Shown here: positions 38,066 through 46,340 of the stretch, piece after piece | Layout: each line of letters starts with the position of its first letter | How positions within the stretch are numbered: the first letter of the stretch is position 1 | Assembly: GCF_006538325.1 (NCBI RefSeq) | Contig: NZ_BJKK01000007.1 | Location: forward strand, 149,511-213,510 | Direction of reading: 5' to 3' | DNA: 64,000 nt | Origin: Alteromonas sp. KUL42 | GTDB lineage: Bacteria > Pseudomonadota > Gammaproteobacteria > Enterobacterales > Alteromonadaceae | Made by a program: the position numbers and the translations under genes | The notes under the pieces: generated by a model | Told to the model about the DNA's origin: nothing | The model's input: only the letters and a program-made list of their open reading frames with translations | Databases searched by the model: none

Positions 38066-38420
38066 GATCGCCCTCCTTTATATCGGCAACGATAACCTTT
38101 CCTACCGCGCTATTGGGGTGGAACTCACCAAAAAACGGGTATTCGCCGGGGCGTAACGGCCCGATAAATATAGATCCTTTACTATTCGCAAAAATAACCT
38201 TCTCGCGATTTAGTGAAAAACTGTCTATTTCTTCGGGGGAGTCGTCATAATTCACAAAGGTCAGCCGAACTTTTTTCCCCGCAGGGACAACCACCTCTTG
38301 TGGGTAAAAAAGGTGATCTTTTATCTCAACCACGACTTCGGGCAAAGCAAAGGCCTTTGGGGTGTGAATAACACAAAACCCAATGATGATAGCCAGTGAT
38401 GATTTAAAGTATGCAATCAT
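38055..38420 (-). CDS. Periplasmic cupredoxin-fold protein (EfeO-type domain)
   Basis: 121 residues. Signal peptide of about 25 residues, then one cupredoxin_1-like domain: VVVEIKDHLFYPQEVVVPAG, KVRLTFVNYDDSPEEIDSF, and FGEFHPNSAVGKVIV at the end. The mature part has no cysteine, so a type 1 copper site is not possible. The fold is like the cupredoxin domain of EfeO and of small partners of FTR1 permeases, which fits the FTR1-like gene just downstream. It overlaps the kinase gene end by 17 nt. Iron or copper binding is inferred. Confidence 0.82.
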   Translation of the reverse strand: MIAYFKSSLAIIIGFCVIHTPKAFALPEVVVEIKDHLFYPQEVVVPAGKKVRLTFVNYDDSPEEIDSFSLNREKVIFANSKGSIFIGPLRPGEYPFFGEFHPNSAVGKVIVADIKEGDHAN

Positions 38421-39693
38421 TGTGAAATGCCACTTTGACTTCTAGCCCGCCCAATGCACAATCGTGCAGTGATAGGGTGGCGCCATGAAGTTCAACAATT
38501 TGTGCGACAATAGCTAAACCTAAGCCGCTGCCAGTGGTTGATTTATTGGTTGATGCCCGTTGAAACCGTTTTAATACTTCAGCTCTTTGATTAAGAGGAA
38601 TACCTGGTCCAGAGTCACACACTGCTAACACTATTTCATTACCTTTCTTAGACACTTGAATCTCAATTTGTGCCCCGTTTGGTGAATAATTGCTGGCATT
38701 GCTGATTAGATTTTGCAGCAAAGTGTAAAGCATAAAGTGTGAGCTTTGTAGCCACGCATCTTCGCCATCTAATGCCACCTCTTGTTGTTTGTTATCTATT
38801 TTTCCATACAAGTCACTGACAACTTCTTGGGCAACACTGTATAAGTTAACCGGTTCTCGTTGTTCAACAAAGGTTTCAGGGCTTGTGCGAGTAAGCAACA
38901 AAAACTGGTTCACAGCGTGAATCATTCTATCGGTATCACCTTGAAGTGTATCTAGGGCTTTGCCTTTATCACCCAATGCGTTGGCAATGTTGTGGATATT
39001 AATTTTCATCACACTTAGCGGCGTACGCAACTCATGTGCAGCATTAGATGCAAATTGTTGCTCCCGCTCAAAAGCGGAATTCAGGCGAGTAAACATCGAG
39101 TTAAGAGTGCGTACAACAGGAGTAAGCTCATTGGGCTCGCGAGATAGCGCAATGGTGGAAAAGTCGTTTCCTTGACGCTTTGCAAGTAAGTGAGACAGCT
39201 GCTTTAAGGGTGATAGCCCCCACGAGATACCAAAAAATAAGATGATGGCCAATAGGGGGACGCTAGCGATAAAAGGAGTAATGGCCGCAACGGTTAGCGC
39301 ATCGGTAAGTGTATAACGGCTGGCAAGGGGGTGCGCTACCATGTACCATCTATTACTATCAGCAGTATATCGAGTGTGTACTCGCCACCGTGTCCCTAAC
39401 ACATTAACCTCTGAAAAGCCCTCTTCAAAGTCTGATAGGGGAGTATTTAAGCTTTCTGTTGAGGTACTCACCAATTGTTCGTCGTGCCATACTTGAAATA
39501 GCAGTCGATATTCTTGAGAGCGTTCACCACCATCAAAATAGACCATAGCGCGAGATAATTCGGTGAGGTCGTCATCAAGTAATCTATTTGAAATATCTAA
39601 CGTCGCGCGATAACCATGCAGCGCCGCACTGAACACAACAAGCACCAATGCGCTGACTAAGGTTAAAATGAGGAAGCGACGAATTGACGACAA
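38404..39693 (-). CDS. QseC/PmrB-type sensor histidine kinase
   Basis: 429 residues. TM1 about 8-28, periplasmic sensor about 30-135, TM2 about 136-158, then a HAMP-like linker. The H-box FASNAAHELRTPLSVMK has the phospho-acceptor H220. N-box NLISNASNYSP, G1 DSGPGIP and G2 GSGLGLAIV are intact, so it should be active. The periplasmic part (FQVWHDEQLVSTS, then GFSEVNVLGTRWRVHTR) resembles the 2CSK_N domain of QseC. It has acidic clusters but not the exact ExxE pair of Salmonella PmrB. It follows the regulator gene by 1 nt. Confidence 0.92.
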   Translation of the reverse strand: MSSIRRFLILTLVSALVLVVFSAALHGYRATLDISNRLLDDDLTELSRAMVYFDGGERSQEYRLLFQVWHDEQLVSTSTESLNTPLSDFEEGFSEVNVLGTRWRVHTRYTADSNRWYMVAHPLASRYTLTDALTVAAITPFIASVPLLAIILFFGISWGLSPLKQLSHLLAKRQGNDFSTIALSREPNELTPVVRTLNSMFTRLNSAFEREQQFASNAAHELRTPLSVMKINIHNIANALGDKGKALDTLQGDTDRMIHAVNQFLLLTRTSPETFVEQREPVNLYSVAQEVVSDLYGKIDNKQQEVALDGEDAWLQSSHFMLYTLLQNLISNASNYSPNGAQIEIQVSKKGNEIVLAVCDSGPGIPLNQRAEVLKRFQRASTNKSTTGSGLGLAIVAQIVELHGATLSLHDCALGGLEVKVAFHNDCIL

Positions 39694-39694
39694 A

Positions 39695-40360
39695 TCAATC
39701 CCCTGACTTGGAAATACAGTAACCTACGCCTCGAATGGTCTTTATAAAGTTCTCAGGCATTTTTTTACGCAAGTGGCTAATATGCACTTCAATAGTATTA
39801 CTAGCCACTTCTTCACCCCACTCGTAGAGTTTGCTTTCTAGTTGATGTTTGCTGAGTATACGTCCAGCATTTTCTATAAGCGCTTTAAGTACCATCAGTT
39901 CGCGCCTTGGTAAGTGAACTTCGTTGCCATCAATTGTTAAGGTGTGATGCGCTGTGTCAAGGCTGACGTTTTTCACGTTAATTATACTTTGCGAAGCGGT
40001 GCCTAAACGTCTTTCAAGTACCCTGAGGCGGGCAAGTAATTCGTCAATCTCAAAAGGCTTGGGTAGATAGTCATCTGCACCAGCGTCTAAACCCGATATT
40101 TTATCTAAGGTTTTGTCCCTTGCAGTCAGAATTAGGACTGGAAGCGTGGTTAGACGTTTTCGAATAGACTTTAATACTTCTAACCCATCCATGTCAGGCA
40201 AACCAAGGTCCAGTATTACTATGTCATTTTCTCCTGCCTGCAAAGTCACAAGGGCATCATGACCGGTAAACACGCAGTCAACAACATAGTTGGCGTTTTG
40301 TAATGACACAGCGAGTGCATTAGAAAGTGGTTTGTCGTCTTCCACTAGAAGTACGCGCAT
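39695..40360 (-). CDS. QseB/PmrA-type response regulator
   Basis: 221 residues. Receiver with E7-D8-D9, phospho-acceptor D51 (VILDLGLPDMDG), the conserved Thr in LILTARD and Lys in YLPKPFE. The C-terminal OmpR winged helix has RRELMVLKALIENAGRILSK and NTIEVHISHLRKK, ending FIKTIRGVGYCI. This family (PmrA/BasR, QseB) binds direct repeats of CTTAAG type. Exactly such repeats precede this gene and two neighbouring operons, so it is very likely autoregulated and the regulator of the region. Confidence 0.94.
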   Translation of the reverse strand: MRVLLVEDDKPLSNALAVSLQNANYVVDCVFTGHDALVTLQAGENDIVILDLGLPDMDGLEVLKSIRKRLTTLPVLILTARDKTLDKISGLDAGADDYLPKPFEIDELLARLRVLERRLGTASQSIINVKNVSLDTAHHTLTIDGNEVHLPRRELMVLKALIENAGRILSKHQLESKLYEWGEEVASNTIEVHISHLRKKMPENFIKTIRGVGYCISKSGD

Positions 40361-40406
40361 AGGTCTCTCTTAAAAAAATGTCTATTTGAAATAGTGCACA
40401 ATAAAC

Positions 40407-40423
40407 CTTAAGCGAACCTTAAG
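40407..40423 (-). promoter_or_regulatory. PmrA/QseB-type box ahead of the two-component operon
   Basis: CTTAAG-CGAAC-CTTAAG, 47 nt before the response-regulator start. CACTAT, a plausible -10, follows 10 nt after the second half-site on the minus strand. Implies autoregulation. Confidence 0.87.
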
Positions 40424-40497
40424 TAATATAACTAGAATGAGTTCTGTATTTCGTGCGCCTATTGGATCTAGAGATTTCAAGTTGCAAGGCAATCACC

Positions 40498-41412
40498 TTA
40501 TTCTATTTGCTCAATTTCACTATGCAGTGCATTGATTGCCAATAACTTGTTTTTATTCCAACGTGCATAGTTGAGTGTATATGGAATTGAAGGGTTGTCG
40601 AGGAAATGCACGCGACGGTGAGGTGAATCAGCAAGTGCTTCCGCTTGAGCATGGCTGTCGAACTGTTGAAAAATAGACTCTAATTCACCCGATTCTAATA
40701 TTCTGATGAGGCCCAAGCGAAGCCTGTTTGCAAGTGCCTTATCATTGGGTTGTACAAAGAAATATTCGTAATTGGGGTACTCAAGCATATGATGTTTTTC
40801 TAACACGATTTGCTTGTCTTTATGTCTTGCCAAATCGCGACGCACTTCGATGATATTGCGGGGAAATGCGTCAACCAGCTTTCTTTCTACTAACGAGTAC
40901 ATCGATTGAAACCACGGGCTCCAGTCTTCGCCAGTTACATTGTATCCATTGAACTCTAGTACTTCTAAATCTGGCCAATCGGCGCCCTGTACATAAGTTA
41001 ACTGCTTTAACGCTTTAACATCCGGAGTGTGATAAAACGTATACTGATTATCTGGGTGAATAACAAACACGCGATATCCTGCATAGCCTTTTAAAAGGGG
41101 AAGCCGTATCGGTATAAGCTTCTTTTCACGTTCACTGTTAGTGACACTCCACATTATATCGGCATCACCCTTTAATAAAGTAAGCAGCTGGCGACTTTGG
41201 CTCATAGGGTTAGGGTCGGGTTTGAGATTGGTTGTGCCATATTCGGGGGTTGCATTCAAGGCAGCTTGCAGCACGGCAACGTGGTAATGACCATAACTGT
41301 CATCAGCGAACGCGCGAGTAAATGTGATTTCATCCGAGCCGTTAGCGAAAGATACGCTAGAATTCATCGCCAAAACAAACAGTTGTATGAATATGTAGAT
41401 ACTGATCTTCAT
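40498..41412 (-). CDS. Periplasmic solute-binding (family 3-like) protein, orphan
   Basis: 304 residues with a signal peptide (MKISIYIFIQLFVLAMNSSVSFA). The mature part looks like a type II periplasmic binding fold: LLKGDADIMWSVTNSERE, GYAGYRVFVIHPDN, VDAFPRNIIEVRRDL, YFFVQPNDKALANRLRLGL, ILESGELESIFQQF. No ABC permease or ATPase gene is next to it. Such orphans can act as sensors or as single-domain proteins of unknown ligand. It is not behind a PmrA-type box, and lies upstream of the regulator on the same strand with 137 nt between. Confidence 0.8.
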   Translation of the reverse strand: MKISIYIFIQLFVLAMNSSVSFANGSDEITFTRAFADDSYGHYHVAVLQAALNATPEYGTTNLKPDPNPMSQSRQLLTLLKGDADIMWSVTNSEREKKLIPIRLPLLKGYAGYRVFVIHPDNQYTFYHTPDVKALKQLTYVQGADWPDLEVLEFNGYNVTGEDWSPWFQSMYSLVERKLVDAFPRNIIEVRRDLARHKDKQIVLEKHHMLEYPNYEYFFVQPNDKALANRLRLGLIRILESGELESIFQQFDSHAQAEALADSPHRRVHFLDNPSIPYTLNYARWNKNKLLAINALHSEIEQIE

Positions 41413-41528
41413 TCTACTTCTATTTTTTATACTGCCCCACTATCACGTTACCCCAATTTTGTTCACCTGTCATTGTTTGTTAATGGGTTGGGTGATGGAT
41501 TTTTATTCAATTATTTTGATGTTAGGGG

Positions 41529-41556
41529 TTCGCATTTACATCAATTCCTGTATAAT
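41529..41556 (+). promoter_or_regulatory. Sigma-70 promoter of rplM-rpsI
   Basis: Perfect -10 TATAAT (41551-41556) with a 4/6 -35 TTCGCA (41529-41534) at 16-bp spacing. Transcription would begin near 41563, giving a 5' leader of about 130 nt. Confidence 0.6.
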
Positions 41557-41562
41557 TCGCGC

Positions 41563-41693
41563 CCTGCCCAGTTACGCCCACCTTTGGGAAGGTGGAAGAA
41601 TCGGCCGGCTCGAAGGGGTCATTGTGTTGATTTTAAGGTGATTTCTGGTGTTCAGAAATCAGTAACGACGATATTATTCGGGTGAATTTGAAA
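41563..41693 (+). other. Structured 5' leader of the rplM-rpsI mRNA
   Basis: Two hairpins are seen: CCACCTT-TGGG-AAGGTGG (41578-41595) and ATTTCTG-GTGTT-CAGAAAT (41641-41659). In E. coli the L13 protein represses its own mRNA through a leader, so this is a likely counterpart. The protein-binding site cannot be fixed from sequence alone. Confidence 0.5.
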
Positions 41694-42122
41694 ATGAAAA
41701 CTTTTGTTGCTAAGCCAGAAACGGTACAACGTGACTGGTATGTGGTAGACGCCACAGACAAAACTCTAGGCCGTTTGGCTTCTGAAATCGCACTACGCCT
41801 TCGTGGTAAGCACAAGCCAGAGTACACACCTCACGTGGACACTGGTGATTACATTGTAGTAATCAATGCTGAGAAAGTGGCGGTAACAGGCCGTAAAGCG
41901 CAAGACAAAATGTACTATGCGCACTCTGGTTACCCAGGTGGTCTTAAAGAGACAAACTTTGAAAAACTAATTGCTCACAAGCCAGAAATGGTTATTGAAA
42001 AAGCAGTTAAAGGCATGTTGCCAAAAGGCCCTCTAGGTCGCGCAATGTTCCGCAAAATGAAAGTTTACGCAGGTGCAGAGCACAAGCACACCGCACAGCA
42101 ACCACAAGTTTTGGACATTTAA
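41694..42122 (+). CDS. rplM: 50S ribosomal protein L13
   Basis: 142 residues from [11 protein letters not shown] at 41694; an in-frame start at 41682 adds four residues not seen in the family. Typical L13 segments: [38 protein letters not shown] and [19 protein letters not shown]. First gene of the L13-S9 operon, 12 nt before rpsI. Confidence 0.98.
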   Translation: MKTFVAKPETVQRDWYVVDATDKTLGRLASEIALRLRGKHKPEYTPHVDTGDYIVVINAEKVAVTGRKAQDKMYYAHSGYPGGLKETNFEKLIAHKPEMVIEKAVKGMLPKGPLGRAMFRKMKVYAGAEHKHTAQQPQVLDI

Positions 42123-42134
42123 GGAGCTATTAAC

Positions 42135-42527
42135 ATGGCAGATACTCAATACTACGGCACAGGCCGCCGCAAAAGTTCTACTGCTCGTGTGTTCCTACGT
42201 CCAGGCACAGGTAGCATTAAAGTAAACCAACGCGCTCTTGACGAGTACTTTGGTCGTGAAACAGAGTGCATGGTTGTTCGTCAGCCACTTGAACTTGTTG
42301 AAATGACTGAAAAGTTTGACGTATACATCACTGTTAAAGGTGGTGGTTCTAACGGTCAAGCGGGTGCAATCCGTCACGGTCTTACTCGTGCTCTTATGGA
42401 GTATGATGAAGCACTACGTCCAGCACTTCGTAAAGCTGGCTTCGTTACTCGTGACGCACGTCGCGTTGAACGTAAGAAAGTTGGTCTACACAAAGCGCGT
42501 AAGCGTCCACAATTCTCAAAGCGTTAA
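42135..42527 (+). CDS. rpsI: 30S ribosomal protein S9
   Basis: 130 residues. N-terminal [19 protein letters not shown], then [21 protein letters not shown], and the basic tail [18 protein letters not shown] that reaches the P-site tRNA. Complete and normal. A terminator follows. Confidence 0.98.
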   Translation: MADTQYYGTGRRKSSTARVFLRPGTGSIKVNQRALDEYFGRETECMVVRQPLELVEMTEKFDVYITVKGGGSNGQAGAIRHGLTRALMEYDEALRPALRKAGFVTRDARRVERKKVGLHKARKRPQFSKR

Positions 42528-42548
42528 TTTTTACGTTTTTTGTATTGC

Positions 42549-42577
42549 AAAAACCCGGCATATGCCGGGTTTTTTAT
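42549..42577 (+). terminator. Rho-independent terminator after rpsI
   Basis: Palindromic stem ACCCGGCA / TGCCGGGT (42553-42570) flanked by A5 and T6, 22 nt after the rpsI stop. Confidence 0.93.
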
Positions 42578-42964
42578 TGTCTAAAATATATCGCTTAAGA
42601 GCTTCAGCCCACTACCTACCTATAATCTCGTATAGATATTCAAAATAACAAAGGTTTAATTTCTACTGTGTATTGGGTTAAAACAGCGGCAAAACCTTGA
42701 TTTGCAGTATTTCCCAGTTTGATCTTAAATAAAGTTTTCCATTAAATTGTCGCTTAAATATCAGTAAAACCTTGTGTTTATAAGGGCTTTTCTTTTATCA
42801 TTTGCGGTCGAAAAATTTGTAAACTTTCGTGAATGCGCAAACCAGTGAATTTTCGCTGTTTCGTCATTTTCATGACAAGCCATATGATGCCACGACACAA
42901 GCGTGAAATAACCAGTATAAGCTTGTGTTACACATCATAATTATCCAAACCTGGAGAAATGTGG
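42578..42964 (+). promoter_or_regulatory. petABC upstream region with an inverted repeat
   Basis: This stretch holds no gene. A possible promoter is TTGTGT (42772-42777), an 18-bp spacer and TATCAT (42796-42801). Nearer the gene, ACACAAGC (42895-42902) and GCTTGTGT (42921-42928) form a perfect 8-bp inverted repeat with an 18-nt gap; it could be an operator or an mRNA hairpin. GGAG at 42953-42956 serves the petA start at 42965. The promoter call is weak. Confidence 0.4.
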
Positions 42965-43597
42965 ATGAGCAATGTATCTGTAGATGCAACAGAGTCTGCA
43001 CACAATGAAAACCAGCCAGAAAACAACACCCGTCGTCGGTTCTTGACCGTTGCCACGTCGGTAGTTGGTGGTGTGGGTGTCGTTGGTGCTGCTGTGCCTT
43101 TTATTGCGTCCTGGAATCCAAGTGCCAAAGCGAAAGCTGCTGGTGCTGACGTTGAAGTTGATATCAGCGGGATTGAGCCTGGACAACTAGTACGTGTGAT
43201 GTGGCGAAGCAAGCCTGTATGGATTGTGCGTCGTACGCCGGAAATTCTCGAAGAATTGGGCGCCCACGAAGATAAGCTGAAAGATCCTAACTCTGAAGCA
43301 GAGCAGCAACCAGCCTTTGCTCAAAACCGTTTCCGTTCGATGAAGGAAGAGTACCTTATCCTAGTGGGTATTTGTACTCACCTAGGTTGCTCTCCACAGC
43401 ATCTTAAAGACGGCGCATTCGAAGAAGTGGTGGAAGGCGTTCCTGACGGTTTCTTCTGTCCTTGCCACGGCTCTAAATTCGACATGGCAGGTCGTGTTTT
43501 CCAAAACGTACCTGCACCACTAAACCTTGTCGTACCGCCTTATCAGTTTGTTGATGACAAGACTGTTATCATCGGCTCAGAAGCGGAGGTAGCGTAA
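42965..43597 (+). CDS. petA: Ubiquinol-cytochrome c reductase Rieske iron-sulfur subunit
   Basis: 210 residues. A Tat-type signal/anchor NTRRRFLTVATSVVGG is followed by one TM. The [2Fe-2S] ligands are in CTHLGCSPQ and CPCHGSKFD. The ATG at 42965 is chosen because GGAG lies 8 nt before it; an ATG at 42959 is only 2 nt from that site. First gene of petABC, whose complex passes electrons from ubiquinol to cytochrome c and pumps protons. Confidence 0.97.
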   Translation: MSNVSVDATESAHNENQPENNTRRRFLTVATSVVGGVGVVGAAVPFIASWNPSAKAKAAGADVEVDISGIEPGQLVRVMWRSKPVWIVRRTPEILEELGAHEDKLKDPNSEAEQQPAFAQNRFRSMKEEYLILVGICTHLGCSPQHLKDGAFEEVVEGVPDGFFCPCHGSKFDMAGRVFQNVPAPLNLVVPPYQFVDDKTVIIGSEAEVA

Positions 43598-43598
43598 T

Positions 43599-44864
43599 AT
43601 GAATGCTTTTCTAGGTTGGATTGAAGAGCGCATCCCAATGATGCGTGTGGCGAACATGCACGCCATTCAATACCCTGCACCAAAGAACATGAACTTCTGG
43701 TACGTGTTCGGCTTCCTTGCCACTATTGTTTTGGTTAACCAAATTGTTACTGGCATTTGGCTAACCATGAACTTTGTACCTACATCAGAAGGCGCTTTTG
43801 CTTCTGTTGAATATATCATGCGTGAGATTGACTACGGTTGGATCATTCGCTACATGCACAGTACAGGCGCGTCGGCGTTCTTTATTGTGGTTTATCTGCA
43901 CATGTTCCGCGGTATGATTTACGGCTCCTACCAAAAGCCACGTGAACTGTTGTGGTTGTTCGGTATGTTTATATACCTAGCGCTTATGGCTGAAGCCTTC
44001 ATGGGTTACGTACTACCTTGGGGACAAATGTCTTACTGGGGTGCACAGGTAATTGTATCGCTATTTGGTGCTATTCCTGTTGTTGGTCCTGACCTTGTAG
44101 AATGGATTCAGGGTGACTATGTTATCTCTGGTGCAACACTTAACCGTTTCTTCGCACTACACGTTATTGCGTTGCCTTTGGTTATTGTAATTCTTGTATT
44201 CCTTCACATTATTGCACTTCACGAAGTGGGTTCTAACAACCCAGACGGTATTGCTATCAAACACAAGAAGGGTTCATTACCTGAGTCTGAAAAGACGAAG
44301 TACGAAATTCACGAGTACTACACAAGCAAGTACGATATTGCTGATGACGTATTGCCGTTCTTCCCACACATCGTATTGAAAGACCTTGTAGCGTTCTGTG
44401 TATTCCTAGGTTTGTTTACTTATGTATTGTTCTTCGCGCCAGAAATGGGTGGTAAGTTCCTAGAGCACCCTAACTTTGAAATTGCTAACCCGCTTAAGAC
44501 ACCTGAGCATATCTTCCCTGTGTGGTACTTCACGCCGTTCTACGCCATTCTTAAAGCGGTACCTGATAAGTTGTTCGGTGTACTTGCTATGTTTGGTGCG
44601 ATTGCTGCGCTGTTTGCATTGCCTTGGTTAGACCGTGGACGTGTTAAATCATGGCGCTATCGTTGTGGGTTACACAGAGTGAACCTTATTGTGTTCGCAA
44701 TTGTGTTTATCTTCTTAGGTTACCTAGGTGGTACTCCACAAGAAAATTGGAAAATCATCGCGTCTCAAGTAGCGACTGTGATGTACTTCGGTTTCTTCCT
44801 TGCGCTGTTCTTGTACAGTAAAAATGAAAAGACTAAACCTGTGCCAGAGAGGATTTCTAAATGA
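43599..44864 (+). CDS. petB: Cytochrome b of the bc1 complex
   Basis: 421 residues, eight TM helices. Quinol-site segments MGYVLPWGQMSYWGAQVI and, in the C-terminal half, the PEHIFPVWYFTPFYAIL stretch (PEW-like motif), with the heme-b histidines in RYMHSTGASAFF and HVIALPLV helices. It starts 1 nt after petA and overlaps petC by 4 nt. Confidence 0.98.
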   Translation: MNAFLGWIEERIPMMRVANMHAIQYPAPKNMNFWYVFGFLATIVLVNQIVTGIWLTMNFVPTSEGAFASVEYIMREIDYGWIIRYMHSTGASAFFIVVYLHMFRGMIYGSYQKPRELLWLFGMFIYLALMAEAFMGYVLPWGQMSYWGAQVIVSLFGAIPVVGPDLVEWIQGDYVISGATLNRFFALHVIALPLVIVILVFLHIIALHEVGSNNPDGIAIKHKKGSLPESEKTKYEIHEYYTSKYDIADDVLPFFPHIVLKDLVAFCVFLGLFTYVLFFAPEMGGKFLEHPNFEIANPLKTPEHIFPVWYFTPFYAILKAVPDKLFGVLAMFGAIAALFALPWLDRGRVKSWRYRCGLHRVNLIVFAIVFIFLGYLGGTPQENWKIIASQVATVMYFGFFLALFLYSKNEKTKPVPERISK

Positions 44865-45595
44865 AAAAATTGATGTGCTTTTTAGCCTTCTTCCTACCTG
44901 GCGTAGCACTTGCGGCAGGTGGAAACGTACACCTTGATAAAGCGCCTATCGATTTAACCGATAAAGCGTCTTTACAGCGCGGTGCCCAATTGTTTATGAA
45001 CTACTGCTTAGGCTGTCACTCAATGAAGTACCAGCGCTATCAGCGTTCTTTTAAAGATTTGGGTATTCCTGATGAGCTGGGTCAAGAGTATTTGCAATTT
45101 ACTGGTGAGAAAGTGTCAGACTACATCACTCGTGCAATGCCTGAAGAAGCGGCCGCAGGTTGGTTCGGTGCTGCGCCACCAGATCTAACGCTTGTTGCGC
45201 GTGTTCGCGGTGAAGACTGGATTTACACTTATTTGCGCTCTTTCTATGTTGATGAAAGTCGTCCATTCGGTGTGAACAACACAGTTTTCCCAGAAGTGGG
45301 TATGCCGCATGTGCTTCAACCACTTCAAGGTACGCCAACACGTACGCATGAAGAACATATGGTTGACGGTGAAATGGTTGAGCGTTACGTGGGTATAAAG
45401 TCAGATGGTACTGGCTCTATGTCTCCTGACGAATATGACCAAGCGGTTGCCGATATTGTGAACTTCCTTGAGTACACAGGTGAGCCTTCAAAGCTTGAGT
45501 CTCACAAAATTGGTAAGTGGGTACTTATCTTTATTGCGGTATTGTTTATCTTCGTTTACTTATTGAAGAAAGAATACTGGCGAGAAGTGCACTAA
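44861..45595 (+). CDS. petC: Cytochrome c1 of the bc1 complex
   Basis: 244 residues. Signal peptide MKKLMCFLAFFLPGVALAA, heme c-binding CLGCH (about residue 51) and a C-terminal TM (WVLIFIAVLFIFVYLL) that anchors it. The axial Met is likely in the EVGMPHVLQPL stretch. Last gene of the operon, followed by a terminator. Confidence 0.97.
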   Translation: MKKLMCFLAFFLPGVALAAGGNVHLDKAPIDLTDKASLQRGAQLFMNYCLGCHSMKYQRYQRSFKDLGIPDELGQEYLQFTGEKVSDYITRAMPEEAAAGWFGAAPPDLTLVARVRGEDWIYTYLRSFYVDESRPFGVNNTVFPEVGMPHVLQPLQGTPTRTHEEHMVDGEMVERYVGIKSDGTGSMSPDEYDQAVADIVNFLEYTGEPSKLESHKIGKWVLIFIAVLFIFVYLLKKEYWREVH

Positions 45596-45620
45596 TCGCA
45601 CAGATTTATGTATAATACCA

Positions 45621-45646
45621 AAAGGGGGCATCTCGCCCCCTTTTTT
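45621..45646 (+). terminator. Rho-independent terminator after petC
   Basis: Stem AAAGGGGGC / GCCCCCTTT with a 5-nt loop, ending in T6, 26 nt after petC. Confidence 0.93.
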
Positions 45647-45707
45647 GGCATTTGTAATTCGCTCATTTATGATGAGCATAAACTTGTTTCTCGACGGAGG
45701 AAATTGA

Positions 45708-46340
45708 ATGGCCGTAGCCGCGAATAAACGTTCTATTATGACGTTGTTCTCTGACACAATTGATATTTACAGCCACCAGGCGCGCATTGTGTTGGCAGAA
45801 AAAGGTGTGGGTGTTGAAATCAGCTACACAGATCCGAGTAATCTGTCTGAAGATCTGTTGGAGTTAAACCCTTACGGTACTGTTCCAACTCTAGTTGATC
45901 GCGAACTTGTACTTTATAAGTCGCATATCATCATGGAATACCTTGATGAGCGTTTCCCGCACCCGCCACTTATGCCGGTATACCCAGTTTCTCGTGGTCA
46001 AAGTCGTCTAATGATGCACCGCATTGAGCAAGACTGGTATTCACTCGCAGCACGTATTTTCCGTGGTGAAGGCGATGTGGAAGCTGCGCGTAATGAATTG
46101 CGTGAAGCGCTGCTGTCACTAGCTCCAGTATTTGGCGAAATGCCTTACTTCATGAGCGAAGAATTCAGCCTTGTTGATTGTTATCTTGCTCCACTGTTGT
46201 GGCGTCTACCAGCATTGGGCATTGAGCTTAATGGTGCAGGCAGTAAAGAAATCAACGCTTATATGAATCGCATATTCTCACGTAGCTCTTTTAAAGCGTC
46301 ATTGACTGACCAAGAGCGCGAGATCCACAATCCATTATGA
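45708..46340 (+). CDS. sspA: Stringent starvation protein A
   Basis: 210 residues. GST-like fold without the catalytic role: the N-terminal thioredoxin-like part has SIMTLFSDTIDIYSHQARIV and the conserved PYGTVPTLVDRELVLY, the C-terminal part is helical. SspA binds RNA polymerase and changes stationary-phase and acid-stress transcription. It overlaps sspB by 4 nt. Gene order after petABC is standard. Confidence 0.96.
   Translation: MAVAANKRSIMTLFSDTIDIYSHQARIVLAEKGVGVEISYTDPSNLSEDLLELNPYGTVPTLVDRELVLYKSHIIMEYLDERFPHPPLMPVYPVSRGQSRLMMHRIEQDWYSLAARIFRGEGDVEAARNELREALLSLAPVFGEMPYFMSEEFSLVDCYLAPLLWRLPALGIELNGAGSKEINAYMNRIFSRSSFKASLTDQEREIHNPL

Noticed and set aside
41197..41685. Open frame of 162 codons on the plus strand ahead of rplM
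   Set aside because: It is antisense to the solute-binding protein gene and runs through the rplM promoter and structured leader; the peptide has no family look.
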